Position numbers and translations under genes: made by a program. 64,000 bases of DNA from Gordonia oryzae (lineage in GTDB: Bacteria > Actinomycetota > Actinomycetes > Mycobacteriales > Mycobacteriaceae): positions 62,001 through 126,000 of the forward strand of contig NZ_RKMH01000012.1 in the NCBI RefSeq assembly GCF_003797185.1, written 5' to 3'. Position 1 is the first letter of the stretch. Each line of letters starts with the position of its first letter. The notes beneath the pieces are model-generated. The model saw only the letters and a list, made by a program, of their open reading frames with translations, was not told the origin of the DNA and did no database searches. This document shows, piece after piece, positions 1 through 8,850 of the stretch.

Positions 1-328
1 CCATCGACGCAGCCATCCCCATCGCATAGGTGGCCACATCGCATTCGGCAAGCTGCATCGTGTCGAAGATCGCCATGCCTGCGGTCACCGACCCACCGGG
101 TGAGTTGATGTAGAGGTGGATGTCCTTGGTCGGGTCTTCGGCGGCGAGTAGCAGAATCTGCGCGCACAGCCGGTTGGCGATGTCGTCGTCAACCTGCGTA
201 CCGAGGAAGATGATGCGCTCACGCAGCAGTCGTTCGAACACCGAATCGGTGAGATTGAGCCCGGCAACTCCCGAGCTCATCAGAGGAGTGCGGCTCATCG
301 AAGGGATGTCATCAGTGGGCTTGCTCAC
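1..328 (-). CDS. clpP: ATP-dependent Clp protease proteolytic subunit ClpP (partial)
   Basis: This is the N-terminal 109 codons of a ClpP serine peptidase; the rest lies beyond the left edge. The visible protein begins [15 protein letters not shown] and contains the family strand [20 protein letters not shown], then [20 protein letters not shown] and the start of the MGMAASM segment that carries the nucleophilic serine in the family. ClpP forms a cytosolic barrel that degrades proteins unfolded by ClpX or ClpC. The GTG start at 328 is chosen because an AAGG Shine-Dalgarno lies just upstream and the residues match the usual ClpP1 N-terminus. It lies downstream of tig on the same strand, as clpP1 does in mycobacteria, but a terminator separates them. 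Which paralogue it is (ClpP1) rests on synteny. Confidence 0.95.
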   Translation of the reverse strand, partial: MSKPTDDIPSMSRTPLMSSGVAGLNLTDSVFERLLRERIIFLGTQVDDDIANRLCAQILLLAAEDPTKDIHLYINSPGGSVTAGMAIFDTMQLAECDVATYAMGMAASM

Positions 329-611
329 GATTCCTACCTTTACCTGTCGGTGTGGTGCCGGGTCGGGGGCAACCCAACCGGCGTTGTGCGGGTCTGCTCG
401 ACTCGCACCCGTTGCGTTGATGCTCGTTACTTGCTTCTCGTTCACCGGTGCCATCTACCGCATCGGCTGTTGTTGGTCCCATCCCGGAATCTGTTGTTCG
501 GCGTATCCGTTCCGGCGTTGTCACCGACACTAACCAATGCAGTGCGTCCGGCACTCCCGGCGGCGCCGTACTTCGCTCACAGCAGAACACGGCCCGCCTC
601 GGCATGTCAGA

Positions 612-653
612 CACGAACAGCCGGAGTCCATCGCTGGAATCCGGCTGTTCGTG
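612..653 (-). terminator. Rho-independent-type hairpin after tig
   Basis: A perfect 14-bp inverted repeat (612-625 with 640-653, arm CACGAACAGCCGGA) with a 14-nt loop starts 9 bases past the tig stop codon. It lies in the 334-base tig-clpP gap (329-662), which otherwise holds no gene, and implies that clpP has its own promoter in that gap. Confidence 0.8.
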
Positions 654-662
654 GCGAAGAGA

Positions 663-2096
663 TCAGGCGTCTGCGCCCTCGGCGTCTGCGCTCTTGGCGT
701 TGTCGGCGTCGGCGGAGTCCGAGCTCTCTACGCCACTGGTGGCTGCCTCGTCGGCGGCGGCCGAATCGTCCACCTCGTCCTCACCGAAAAACTCTGCGAG
801 GTCGATCGAGTTACCGTCGGAGTCGGTGACGCTGAACTTCCGGATGACGTCACCGAGCGCCTTGTTGCGGCGGACGTCGGCGTAGACCGCACCGAGCTGG
901 TTGGCCTGCGTCATCTGCTGGATGAAGTCCTGCGGCGCGATCCCGTAGCGCTGTGCCGAGAAGAGAATCTGCTGCGTCAGCTCATCCTGACCGACAACGG
1001 TCTCGAGCTCATCGGCGATCGCGTCGAGCAGCAGCTCGGTGCGCACGGACTTCTCCGCGCTCTCGCGGGCCTCGGCTTCGAATGCCTCGCGTGTGGTGCC
1101 CTGCGCCTCGAGCAGCTGGGCGAACACCGCCTCGTCGTGACCGATGCTGTGCAGCACCTGCTCGAGCTGCGACTCGACCTGCGACTCGACCACCTTCTCC
1201 GGCAGCGGGACGTCGACCTTGGCGAGGAGTTCCTCGACCACGGCGTCGCGGATCTGGTTGGCCTGCTCGAGCTTCTTGGACTGATCGACGCGCTCGGCGA
1301 GCGAGGCCCGCAGTTCGTCCACGGTGTCGAACTCGCTGGCCATCTGCGCGAAGTCGTCGTCGAGTTCCGGCAGTTCACGCTCCTTGACGGTGTTGACCGT
1401 CACCGTCACCTGCGCTTCTTCCCCGGCATGGTCGCCGGCGACGAGCTTGGTGGTGAAGACCTTCGACTCTCCGGCCTTGAGACCGACGAGGGCTTCGTCG
1501 AGTCCGTCGACGAGGTCACCGGAACCCACCTCGTGCGAAAGTCCCTCGGTGGATGCCTCCTCGACTTCCTCGCCATCCACACTGGCTGCCAGGTCGATGG
1601 ACACCATGTCACCGTTCTGGGCGGCTCGATCGACACCGGCCAGGGTGCCGAAGCGGCTCCGCAGTTGCTCGATTTGCTCGTCGACGGCGTTCTCGTCGTC
1701 GACGACGGCGGGCACCTCGACCGAGAGGGTCGAGAAGTCCGGCAGATCGAGCTCGGGACGAACGTCGACCTCGGCCGAGAAGGTGATCGTCTCACCGTAC
1801 TTGAGCTCCTCGAGATCGATCTCGGGCTGACCAATCGCCTTGGTATCGGTCTCGGCGACGGCCTGACTGTACTTGCCCGGCAGCGCATCGTTGACGACCT
1901 GCGCGAGGATCGAGTCGCGTCCGACGCGGGCCTCGATCAGCTTGGCCGGCGCCTTGCCCGGACGGAATCCGGGGATCCGGATCTGCTGGGCCAAGGACCT
2001 GAACGCCCGATCGAAATCGCCCGAGAGCTCCTCGAACGGTACTTCCACGTTGAGCTTCACCCGGGTGGGGCTCAGCTGCTCGACGGTGCTCTTCAC
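663..2096 (-). CDS. tig: Trigger factor, ribosome-associated chaperone and peptidyl-prolyl isomerase
   Basis: A 477-residue protein of normal trigger factor length. The N-terminal ribosome-binding domain is intact and carries the signature GFRPGKAP near residues 44-51, which docks on ribosomal protein L23 in the family. It is followed by an FKBP-like PPIase domain (about 150-240, with VSIDLAASVDGEEVE and the GSGDLVDGLDEALVG region) and a long helical C-terminal chaperone domain. The extreme C-terminus (about 430-477) is an acidic Ala/Asp/Ser tail typical of actinobacterial versions. The protein binds nascent chains at the exit tunnel. The ATG at 2096 gives the canonical MKSTVEQLSPTRVKL start. 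tig upstream of clpP is a conserved arrangement. Confidence 0.97.
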   Translation of the reverse strand: MKSTVEQLSPTRVKLNVEVPFEELSGDFDRAFRSLAQQIRIPGFRPGKAPAKLIEARVGRDSILAQVVNDALPGKYSQAVAETDTKAIGQPEIDLEELKYGETITFSAEVDVRPELDLPDFSTLSVEVPAVVDDENAVDEQIEQLRSRFGTLAGVDRAAQNGDMVSIDLAASVDGEEVEEASTEGLSHEVGSGDLVDGLDEALVGLKAGESKVFTTKLVAGDHAGEEAQVTVTVNTVKERELPELDDDFAQMASEFDTVDELRASLAERVDQSKKLEQANQIRDAVVEELLAKVDVPLPEKVVESQVESQLEQVLHSIGHDEAVFAQLLEAQGTTREAFEAEARESAEKSVRTELLLDAIADELETVVGQDELTQQILFSAQRYGIAPQDFIQQMTQANQLGAVYADVRRNKALGDVIRKFSVTDSDGNSIDLAEFFGEDEVDDSAAADEAATSGVESSDSADADNAKSADAEGADA

Positions 2097-2192
2097 GCTT
2101 GGAATGCTCCTATTTCTCGCGTTGCGGACGTCATGTGCGTCATGGCCCGTTCTGACGGGCCCGGCCGTTGCTGTCGTTCGGTCGGTACAGAG

Positions 2193-2266
2193 TCGGGATG
2201 ACAGGATTTGAACCTGCGACCCTCCGCTCCCAAAGCGGATGCGCTACCAAGCTGCGCCACATCCCG
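2193..2266 (-). tRNA. tRNA-Pro (anticodon TGG)
   Basis: Read on the minus strand, the 7-bp acceptor stem CGGGATG/CATCCCG, D-arm, anticodon loop with TTTGGGA (anticodon TGG), and T-arm with GTTCAAATC are all present, followed by discriminator A. CCA is not encoded. Confidence 0.95.
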
Positions 2267-2434
2267 GCGCCCGCATCGCGGCAACACCACCGGGGTGGGA
2301 TGCGCGGACAGGACCGACCGATGATCTTACGGGTCACCGTCCATCGGACGAAACCCGGCCACCCGGATCGCCCTGCGCATGATCTCTCGGATTCGCGACA
2401 GAGGGGCGATTTCGGTTCGGGCACACCGAGCAGG

Positions 2435-2440
2435 TACAGT
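2435..2440 (+). promoter_or_regulatory. Possible -10 element for tRNA-Gly
   Basis: TACAGT lies about 56 bases upstream of the tRNA-Gly 5' end, with TTCGGT 18 bases further upstream as a weak -35 candidate. The assignment rests on position and similarity only. Confidence 0.35.
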
Positions 2441-2496
2441 CTCATGGGCACCACAGCGGGTTCCGGCAACACCGGAAAGCACCGCTGCCGGGGCAC

Positions 2497-2567
2497 GCGG
2501 GTGTAGCTCAATGGTAGAGCCCTAGTCTTCCAAACTAGCTACGCGGGTTCGATTCCCGTCACCCGCT
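2497..2567 (+). tRNA. tRNA-Gly (anticodon TCC)
   Basis: A 71-nt cloverleaf with acceptor stem GCGGGTG/CACCCGC, D-arm TAGCTCAATGGTAGAGC, anticodon loop CTTCCAA (TCC) and T-loop GTTCGATTC. CCA is not encoded. A perfect terminator hairpin follows 10 bases downstream. Confidence 0.95.
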
Positions 2568-2577
2568 CGCGATCACC

Positions 2578-2608
2578 AGAGCCCGGCACGCCATACGTGC
2601 CGGGCTCT
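2578..2608 (+). terminator. Hairpin terminator after tRNA-Gly
   Basis: A perfect 13-bp stem (AGAGCCCGGCACG with its complement at 2596-2608) with a 5-nt loop lies directly after the tRNA. Confidence 0.85.
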
Positions 2609-2660
2609 CGGCATCTGGCCTCGCGAGCGTCTTGCCCGCCTGGTCTCTCACGTCAGCGAC

Positions 2661-3280
2661 GGGACTCGATGATCCCGCTGCAGACGGGGGTAGTCCATTA
2701 CAGCGGCTCGGTCACCGACGCCGGGTGTGGTGACGATCTTGCCGATGTGGCAGTTCACCCTCACCACCGAGGTCACGAGTTCCGCGCCATCTCGTCGTTG
2801 GTGAACCCCCGACCGATGAGGCCGAGAACGGTCGGCTCCCGCGAGGTCAGACCGTCGGGCGCCGCCTGCGGTGCGGTAGGTCCGAGCGCCCGGCGATAGG
2901 TGTCGATGACACGCGCGGACACCGCTGGGTCGAGGACACGCGCGGACACCGCGGGGTCGAGGGCCGCCGCGCCGTGCGCCACAAGCCGCACCGCCCTGAT
3001 GAGCTCCTCGGTCGGTGAAGCCTTGAACACGAACCCCGGCGGACCGCAATGCCCGGGAACAGCAGTTGCTCGTCACAGAAGATGGAGAGAACCAACACCG
3101 GCGTCGACACTCGAGGGCTTTCGAGTTCGTCGCGGCGGCGTCGCGTTGCCTGCGCTCCCGCGATACTGCACATCCGGAGGTCGATCACGACGACGCCGGG
3201 TCGGAGCCGGAGGACCACGTCAGGCATCTCCTCGCCATCGGAGTATTCGGCGCAGTTACCACCTCCAAGCCGTCCCATTG
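2661..3280 (-). pseudogene. Decayed NarL/FixJ-type (LuxR HTH) response regulator
   Basis: Pieces of one response regulator read in order on the minus strand but in three different frames. A receiver fragment (VVVIDLRM, GAQATRRRRDE, STPVLVLSIF; about 3270-3060) is followed by a frameshift to FKASPTEELIRAVRLVAHGA and DGLTSREPTVLGLIGRGFTN, the start of a LuxR HTH (3030-2780). A further shift leads to the HTH end LVTSVVRVNCHIGKIV then GVGDRAAVMDY (about 2780-2690). In living homologues the segment between NDEMA and LVTS is continuous, so at least two frameshifts are required, and a stop codon cuts the HTH. An internal 27-bp tandem duplication (2908-2961) repeats DPAVSARV. No start codon or Shine-Dalgarno supports a functional product. 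It pairs with the kinase relic upstream. Confidence 0.75.
2908..2961. repeat. 27-bp tandem duplication in the regulator relic
   Basis: Two adjacent 27-bp copies (2908-2934 and 2935-2961) differ at one base. In the relic reading frame they duplicate nine residues, DPAVSARV plus the next codon, which are normally present once in the linker before the HTH. Confidence 0.9.
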
Positions 3281-3429
3281 CCTCAGGATGCGTCGTGGTC
3301 CTGCCCGCACCAGGCCCTGGTCACTGTCCACGGCAGCCCGGCCCATCACCGCTGCTCGCTCACCGGCGCACCGTTTGGCCGGACCATCTACCCTGACCCG
3401 ACAATCATTGGTGGATAACGCATCTCGCC

Positions 3430-4020
3430 AATCCCCTGTCGATCATCAGCGACAGCGACAAGACCGGCATCGGAGCTTGCGACCGCCGCGACCGGAATTG
3501 AGACATCCGCACACCAGTGTCGGTCGACCACTCTCGCCACGAAGGTACCTCCGCAGTTGTCGACGCGAGCAGCCATCCTCACGAGCCCGGAGCCACCGCG
3601 CGCCCGGCGCGTGCCGTGCCGCGTTCGACAATGATTGTAGACGACGCGATAGACGGCCAATCCGGTTCCACCGGTGATTGTTTCGGCATACTCAACAATC
3701 TCGGATTCGAAATCGACTCCGGCCCTGCGGATTCTGTCGGCGAGGTCGGCAAGGTCGGCGAGGTCGGCGAGGTCGGCAAGGTCGGCGAATCCCGGATGCG
3801 AGGTGGACGACTCGGCGTCGCTGGTGCGCAGCACCTCCACCGTGCGCGGCACGTCCTGCATCGCCGCGTGGCCCACCCGTTCGGCGCCGACGATCAGGAC
3901 GTTCACGCCCCCGCGGCGATGACCCCGGCAAGCCCGCCACCGATCACAGTCGCCGACCGGACGATCATCGACATGATGGCCTCCCGCCGGATGGCCACCG
4001 CGGCGAAGATCGTTGCACAT
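3430..4020 (-). pseudogene. Decayed NarX-type sensor histidine kinase
   Basis: The minus strand carries, in order, a HisKA_3-like end (EVLRTSDAE, about 3840), the linker RIRRAGVDFESEIVEY, the helix GLAVYRVV, and then in a second frame the N-box SNAARHAPGAR (about 3630). Back in the first frame are GSGLVRMAARV, GGTFVARVV and DVSIPVA, which match the end of a GHKL ATPase domain. The G1 segment (normally DDGxG) between N-box and GLVRM is missing, so there is an internal deletion as well as a frameshift. A run of six 9-bp repeats inserts (LAD)n before the linker. No intact start or membrane sensor can be read upstream. With the adjacent regulator relic this is a dead two-component system. Confidence 0.65.
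3736..3789. repeat. Six tandem 9-bp repeats (GTCGGCGAG/GTCGGCAAG)
   Basis: Six contiguous 9-base units that alternate G/A at position 7; the last ends GAA. On the minus strand they encode a Leu-Ala-Asp triplet repeat inside the kinase relic, consistent with slippage in a sequence no longer under selection. Confidence 0.9.
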
Positions 4021-5017
4021 CGTGGGAGCAACTGAGTGGGCACATCGAGCTCAACCGGAACCTGCCAGAACTACGCCACCGGCGCGAGCACCATGTCCGC
4101 CGCCGTCGGAATCCACTGCGTACCGGACGGGTAAACGACAACGCTGCGCGACCGCCGCGACGGCGAGTGTGAAATACACCGAGGTTCCAGATCAGCACGT
4201 CACTGGTTGGGTAATCGAATCCGACGATCACCCGGGCATGCCGGTGGTGTACCTCCAACCGGCGCATTCGCCCCGCGCGTCGCCGCCGACGCGTTGGCAC
4301 ATCCATCCGCCCTCGGAGGTCCCCTCCACCCCGCGTGGGTCAACAAAGATCCTTCCCGTGCGCTGACCAGAAAACTCGATCTCCAGAGCGTGCGGGGTAC
4401 CCGGATTGACCGGCTACCCCGGACGAGGATCACCCATGCTGATCTGCCGATCGCCGCCGCCAGCCTCATCACCCACTTCTGGCTCGCGCACTGACCTGAT
4501 GACATGAACTTCCGTAGCCGTGAAACCGACATCACCTAGGCACCACCAGAGAATCGCGCACGTTCGGCGCGCCGACCCCGACCGTCGCGGATGCGCACGG
4601 CACCCCTGTCGTCGATGCCACGACTGCCGGGTGCGACCCGACCGGCGGCGGTTTGCGCATGACCGCATCGACCGAGCACCACCGACCCGGTGCTCACCAA
4701 AGTCACCGAGCAGCCCCGCAGGCAGCACACGGCACTGCTGCCGTCCTTCCATCGCAGCTCGGTCTCGCGCGGTGCACAGATACGATGGCACCGACCCCGG
4801 AAAAGCGTCTCGGTCGCCGGCCGACCCATCGCCGGGTCCGCGTCGATCGCATCGCCCGGGCGATCACCTCGACGTCATCAGCGACGGTCTCGATCCACCT
4901 GTTGGCGGCGGCGATCGGACTGGTCCCCGCGTTGGACCATCTCGGTGACAGGTTCGCCGGGTTGCCGGCTCCCAGCACCTACTGATGTCGCATGAGGTGG
5001 GGACAGGGGCCGGCTTA
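4021..5017. other. No coherent gene; probable decayed DNA
   Basis: Six-frame reading gives only short, compositionally biased frames rich in Arg, Pro and His on both strands. None has a recognisable motif, a Shine-Dalgarno or a partner. By position it may hold the lost sensor half of the kinase relic at 3430-4020. No strong hairpin was seen. Confidence 0.6.
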
Positions 5018-5033
5018 TGTGACCGCAATCACA
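5018..5033. promoter_or_regulatory. Perfect CRP/GlxR-type operator
   Basis: TGTGACCGCAATCACA is a perfect TGTGA-N6-TCACA dyad, the consensus of CRP-family regulators (GlxR/Cmr in Mycobacteriales). It lies 175 bases upstream of the L,D-transpeptidase start, the only intact gene it could serve. Confidence 0.65.
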
Positions 5034-5208
5034 CTGACTGCTTCCGGCGCGCTCACCTGAGGTTTCCAGATGCCGGATCGCGACTACACGACGGTGACCT
5101 AGCCTGATCGCCCAATGGCCTTTGGCCGCATGACAACAGTTGTGTAACGATGGTGCCTGCGCCCCGGGGGTGCGCCCGGATGTCCCACAAGCAAAGGTTT
5201 CCACTTCC

Positions 5209-5883
5209 GTGTTGAACACCACAAACTCACCTCGCCGTCGTCGCGGCATGAGCCGCCTCGTGGCCATCGTCCTCGGCGTGATCGCTGTGGCCCTTGCGCT
5301 GCCGGGCATGGCTCAGGCCGCCCCCGTCACGATCATCCCCGGACTACCGCCGGTCCAGATCCCGTCGATCCCGGGTCTGCCGACTCCGCCGGCCGCCCCG
5401 CCGTCGACGACCACCACCACTCCGGAAACCCCCGGAGTCCCCGCGGAGCCGAACGTCTCGACCCCGACCGGTTGGGTGGCCCTCGCCCAGGATTCGACGC
5501 ACACCATCTACTGGTGGAAGGACGGCACCTTCGTCAAGTCGATGCCGATTTCGATGGGCTCTGAAGCCCACCCGACCCCGAACGGCGTGTACCACACCAA
5601 GGAGAAGTACCGCGACATGTACATGGACTCCTCGACTTACGGAGTCCCCGTCGATTCGCCCGGTGGGTACCGCACCTACGTCGAGTACGCGACCCGCATG
5701 TCCTGGGACGGGATTTTCATCCATGCCGCTCCGTGGTCACTCGAACAGCAGGGTCACAGCAATGTCAGCCATGGGTGCATCAACGTGAGCACCGAGAACG
5801 GCAAGTGGGTCTACGACACCATCGGTCGCGGCACCCCGATCGTCGTTCGCGGCACCGTCGGCGGCCAGTACACCGGCGACTGA
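5209..5883 (+). CDS. Secreted L,D-transpeptidase (YkuD domain, no Ig domains)
   Basis: A 224-residue exported enzyme. After a basic n-region (SPRRRRGMSR) comes a hydrophobic signal peptide ending GMAQA-AP near residue 39, then a Pro/Thr-rich linker (about 45-85), then a YkuD catalytic domain. The active-site block IFIHAAPW followed by SHGCINVS (about residue 190) holds the conserved His, Ser-His-Gly and nucleophilic Cys. The family makes 3-3 peptidoglycan cross-links or attaches proteins to the wall. Unlike the LdtB-type paralogues at 50471 and 53511 it has no lipobox and no Ig-like domains. The GTG at 5209 is chosen because AAAGG at 5193-5197 is well spaced; ATG 5248 would also leave a complete signal peptide. 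A terminator follows at 5908. Confidence 0.9.
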   Translation: MLNTTNSPRRRRGMSRLVAIVLGVIAVALALPGMAQAAPVTIIPGLPPVQIPSIPGLPTPPAAPPSTTTTTPETPGVPAEPNVSTPTGWVALAQDSTHTIYWWKDGTFVKSMPISMGSEAHPTPNGVYHTKEKYRDMYMDSSTYGVPVDSPGGYRTYVEYATRMSWDGIFIHAAPWSLEQQGHSNVSHGCINVSTENGKWVYDTIGRGTPIVVRGTVGGQYTGD

Positions 5884-5907
5884 CCACTCACCGCTCCTCG
5901 TACCGAT

Positions 5908-5937
5908 GAAGGGCCGGCCCCTCTGGGCCGGCCCTTC
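5908..5937. terminator. Bidirectional hairpin terminator
   Basis: A perfect 13-bp stem (GAAGGGCCGGCCC) with a 4-nt loop lies between the convergent L,D-transpeptidase and sthA genes and can serve both. Confidence 0.85.
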
Positions 5938-5958
5938 GTCGTCTGCGCGCTGATCGAG

Positions 5959-7407
5959 TCAGGCCACCGGCGCTGACACGTCGAGATCCAGCGACCGCCC
6001 CTGGGCGCGCACCCGCGCGATCGCCCGCATCTTGTTCGACGCATCGAGTGCGGCCACCTTGTACCCCTCGGCCAACGTCGGGTAGTTGAACACTGCATCA
6101 ACGAGGTAGTCGACGGTGCCGCCGAGACCCATCACGGTCTGACCGATGTGGACCAGTTCGGCGGCATTCGACCCGAAGGCGTGCACGCCGAGCAGCGTAC
6201 GGTCCTCGGCGTGCACGAGAAGCTTGAGCAAACCGTAGGAATCCCCCATGATGGCTCCGCGCGCGAGCTCGCGGTAACGGGCCACACCCACCTCGAACGG
6301 GATGTTGTCGGTGGTCAGTTGATCCTCGGTCCGGCCGACGAAGCTGATCTCGGGAATCGCGTAGATCCCGATGGGTTGCAGATCGGTCGAGGTGTGCCCG
6401 ACCGGCTCGCCGAAGGCGTGATAGGCCGCGCGGCGTCCCTGCTCCATCGAGGTGGCGGCCAGCGCCGGGAATCCGATGATGTCGCCGACGGCATAGATGT
6501 GCCCGACCTCGGTGCGGAAATGCTCGTCGACCTTCAGCCGCCCGCGGTTGTCGGCGGTGAGCCCCGCGGCCTCGACCGCAAGCTCGTCGGAAACACCTTG
6601 ACGCCCTGCGGAATACAAGACGGTGTCGGCCGGGATCTGTTTTCCCGATTCCAGGATGGTCAGGGTCCCGGAGGGGTGGGTCTCGACGGTGCGGACATGC
6701 TCGCCGAAACGGAAGGTGACGCCACGTTCCCGAAGCTGATACTGCAGGGCCTCGATGATCTCCCGGTCACAGAAGTCGAGCATGGCCGGGCGCTGCTCGA
6801 TCACGGTGACCTTGGTGCCCAGTGCCGCGAACATCGACGCATACTCGATGCCGATCACCCCGGCGCCGACCACCACCATCGATCCCGGAACGCGGTCGAG
6901 TTCGAGGATCTGATCGGAGTCGACGACGGTCTCCCCGTCGAAGTCGACCGACGACGGCCGCGCCGGGCGGGTGCCGACCGCGATGACGAAGTGGTCGGCG
7001 GATACGTGTTTGAGGTCTCCTGTGGCATCCTCGATCGCGATCTCGTGCGGGCCGGTGAAGGTCGCGCTGCCGATGAGCGTGGCCACGCCGTTGCGGGTCA
7101 GCTGACTCTGGATGACGTCGATCTCCTTGCCGACGACGTGCATCGTCCGTGCGGTGAGATCGGCCACGGTGATGTCGGTCTTGAGTCGGTACGACTGTCC
7201 GTAGAGCTCTCGCTGGTTCAGGCCGGTCAGATAGAGCACGGCCTCTCGGAGGGTTTTCGAAGGGATGGTGCCGGTGTTGATACACACGCCGCCCATCATG
7301 TGTTTGCGTTCGACGACCGCGGCGCGTTTGCCGAGTTTGGCCGCGGCGATCGCCGCCTTCTGACCTGCCGGTCCTGACCCGATGACGATGATGTCGTAAT
7401 GATCCAC
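5959..7407 (-). CDS. sthA: Soluble (Si-specific) NAD(P)+ transhydrogenase
   Basis: A 482-residue flavoprotein of the pyridine nucleotide-disulfide oxidoreductase family that exchanges hydride between NADPH and NAD+ in the cytosol. The N-terminal FAD-binding motif [13 protein letters not shown] is at residues 7-19. The active-site region reads [14 protein letters not shown] near residue 40, where dihydrolipoamide dehydrogenases would have a CxxxxC pair; only one Cys is present, as expected for SthA. The NAD(P)-binding motif [14 protein letters not shown] is near residue 178 and the second FAD motif IYAVGDIIG near 305. The C-terminal dimerization domain is complete. It is convergent with the L,D-transpeptidase. 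The length slightly exceeds E. coli SthA (466). Confidence 0.93.
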   Translation of the reverse strand: MDHYDIIVIGSGPAGQKAAIAAAKLGKRAAVVERKHMMGGVCINTGTIPSKTLREAVLYLTGLNQRELYGQSYRLKTDITVADLTARTMHVVGKEIDVIQSQLTRNGVATLIGSATFTGPHEIAIEDATGDLKHVSADHFVIAVGTRPARPSSVDFDGETVVDSDQILELDRVPGSMVVVGAGVIGIEYASMFAALGTKVTVIEQRPAMLDFCDREIIEALQYQLRERGVTFRFGEHVRTVETHPSGTLTILESGKQIPADTVLYSAGRQGVSDELAVEAAGLTADNRGRLKVDEHFRTEVGHIYAVGDIIGFPALAATSMEQGRRAAYHAFGEPVGHTSTDLQPIGIYAIPEISFVGRTEDQLTTDNIPFEVGVARYRELARGAIMGDSYGLLKLLVHAEDRTLLGVHAFGSNAAELVHIGQTVMGLGGTVDYLVDAVFNYPTLAEGYKVAALDASNKMRAIARVRAQGRSLDLDVSAPVA

Positions 7408-7528
7408 CGTGGATCCTTCGCTCGATGTGTCCGTGGCTCGGCGGAATATCGGTCACCGCAGGTGATCGATATACCGCCCGGACAAGTGTCACCCAGGTCG
7501 ACTGATCCCACGACTCGAGCGGAAGCCT

Positions 7529-8437
7529 TTAGGCCACCCAGTCGGCCGGGCCCAGGGTGAAAGTGGCCTGCACCTGCATCCATTGGGCCAGCGCCTCACA
7601 GCCGGTGGTCAGTGGATCGGTCACCGAGTTCCGGCGGTAAGGCTCCTCGTGATAAGCGGTGTGCCTACCGCCGACCCGATTGCGAATGACCATTCCGCGC
7701 CAGGAGATCACACCGGGCAGATAGCCGCGGACTTCCCGCCATGCCAAACCCAACCGTTCGACGTCGCGCAACCACTGCGCAGGTCGCAATGAGGTTGCCC
7801 CGGCATTCTGAAAGGAGTTGCTGCGCACCATTTTCCACGTCTGTGACAACCAGCGTCGGGGAGTGGCGAGCGCGAGGGTTTCGGTGAGATCGGCGATATC
7901 GCGGACGAACGAATCCCGCGAGGCGTTGCAGATCATGTCCTCGGGGGCGCCGACCCACCAGACCGGGATTCGCTCGGGGATCGCCGGACCCGGCCCGGCC
8001 ACTCCCCACCCGTCGCATCCCGCAACCACTCCGGGCGGCTGATGGGGGTCGGCGACGAATCCAACCGCCCCGACACGGCTCAGCGCGCGTATGTCGGCAC
8101 GTGCATCGAGATCGGCCAGCAGGCGTCGGATCACCACCGCGCCCTGTGAGTAGCCGATCATCATCACCGGTCCGACGACCGCGTGCAAAGCCGCGGCCAG
8201 TGCGCGTTCCCCGGCGGCGACGCTATCGGCGTAGCTGATCCCCGAAAGATGAGGTGCCGGACCGTAACTCGCCGGGTAACCCACCCATCGGGTGTCGAAC
8301 CGGTCATCGAGGGCATCGGTGACGCCCGAGAGCAGCCCGGTGACCTCGGTGCGGGTGTCTCCGTCGTAGGACTCGCCGGTTCCGCCGACCACCAGGACCG
8401 TCACCGCGTGCACCGGGTCTGCGTGCGCTGTCATCAC
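7529..8437 (-). CDS. Serine hydrolase of the cutinase / LysB / PE-PPE fold group
   Basis: A 302-residue alpha/beta hydrolase. It begins with a beta-strand and an oxyanion-type Gly-Gly-Thr (VTVLVVGGTGES, about 12-23). The nucleophile elbow GYSQGA lies near residue 97, the variant typical of cutinases, mycobacteriophage LysB esterases and PE-PPE hydrolases. The segments VWWVGAPEDMICN and the late HTAYHEEPYR supply plausible Asp and His. There is no signal peptide. LysB-type enzymes cut the mycolate-arabinogalactan ester and PE-PPE relatives act on acyl or trehalose esters; the substrate here cannot be told from sequence. No phage genes are nearby. Start is GTG 8437 or the adjacent ATG 8434; neither has a strong Shine-Dalgarno. 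Confidence 0.7.
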   Translation of the reverse strand: MMTAHADPVHAVTVLVVGGTGESYDGDTRTEVTGLLSGVTDALDDRFDTRWVGYPASYGPAPHLSGISYADSVAAGERALAAALHAVVGPVMMIGYSQGAVVIRRLLADLDARADIRALSRVGAVGFVADPHQPPGVVAGCDGWGVAGPGPAIPERIPVWWVGAPEDMICNASRDSFVRDIADLTETLALATPRRWLSQTWKMVRSNSFQNAGATSLRPAQWLRDVERLGLAWREVRGYLPGVISWRGMVIRNRVGGRHTAYHEEPYRRNSVTDPLTTGCEALAQWMQVQATFTLGPADWVA

Positions 8438-8445
8438 TCCATCGT

Positions 8446-8645
8446 CGTGGTGGTCGATGAGAGGTGCCGGACAGTCGGCTGAGGGCCGGGTAAGAGTTGG
8501 ACGATCGTGCTGTGATGCCTGGTCATCGCCATGCCAAAGGCACCCAACAGCACCTGGATTCCGGTTGCGTCACACATCTGTAACGCGAGCACTGGCTGAG
8601 AACGAGCACGGTCGCGAACCATCGACGATCACCATCGCCGGGAAG
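8446..8645 (-). pseudogene. Relic of a STAS-domain (anti-anti-sigma-like) protein
   Basis: On the minus strand a short open stretch reads CDATGIQVLLGAFGMA then PQPTVRHLS. This matches the core of STAS domains, where a D-S-x-G-hydrophobic block precedes a helix and a PxxxVRRxL strand-helix. Upstream the frame is lost, but an adjacent frame gives MVIVDGSRPCSFSASARV, so a frameshift is likely. The 413-base gap 8438-8850 holds no other recognisable coding sequence. This rests on motif resemblance only and is tentative. Confidence 0.4.
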
Positions 8646-8850
8646 GACGGGGAAGGCGGTACCAATGTCGTTCGCACGTCTGCGTGAACGCTTCCTACCC
8701 CTCCGGACGCAACCACCGTCGGCTCTACGAACGCATCGCCCTGATGGTCGTCCGGAACCCAGCGCGCCGAGCTGCTCGTCATCGCGCAGCCTCACGAAAA
8801 GTCGCTGACCCTCAAGCACCTCGCCCGCTGACGCACCGCCGGTATGGCCG

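Noticed and set aside
537..2201. 554-codon open frame opposite tig
   Set aside because: It is antisense to a complete trigger factor and exists because GC-rich codons leave the opposite strand open. No domain is recognised and the start has no Shine-Dalgarno.
3736..3789. Tandem repeats as a possible CRISPR array
   Set aside because: The 9-base units are contiguous with no spacers and no cas genes are present; they are a simple slippage repeat. No CRISPR array was found anywhere in the window.
7260..7310. SthA with a single active-site Cys as a dead disulfide oxidoreductase
   Set aside because: Soluble transhydrogenases do not use a redox disulfide, so the missing second Cys is normal.
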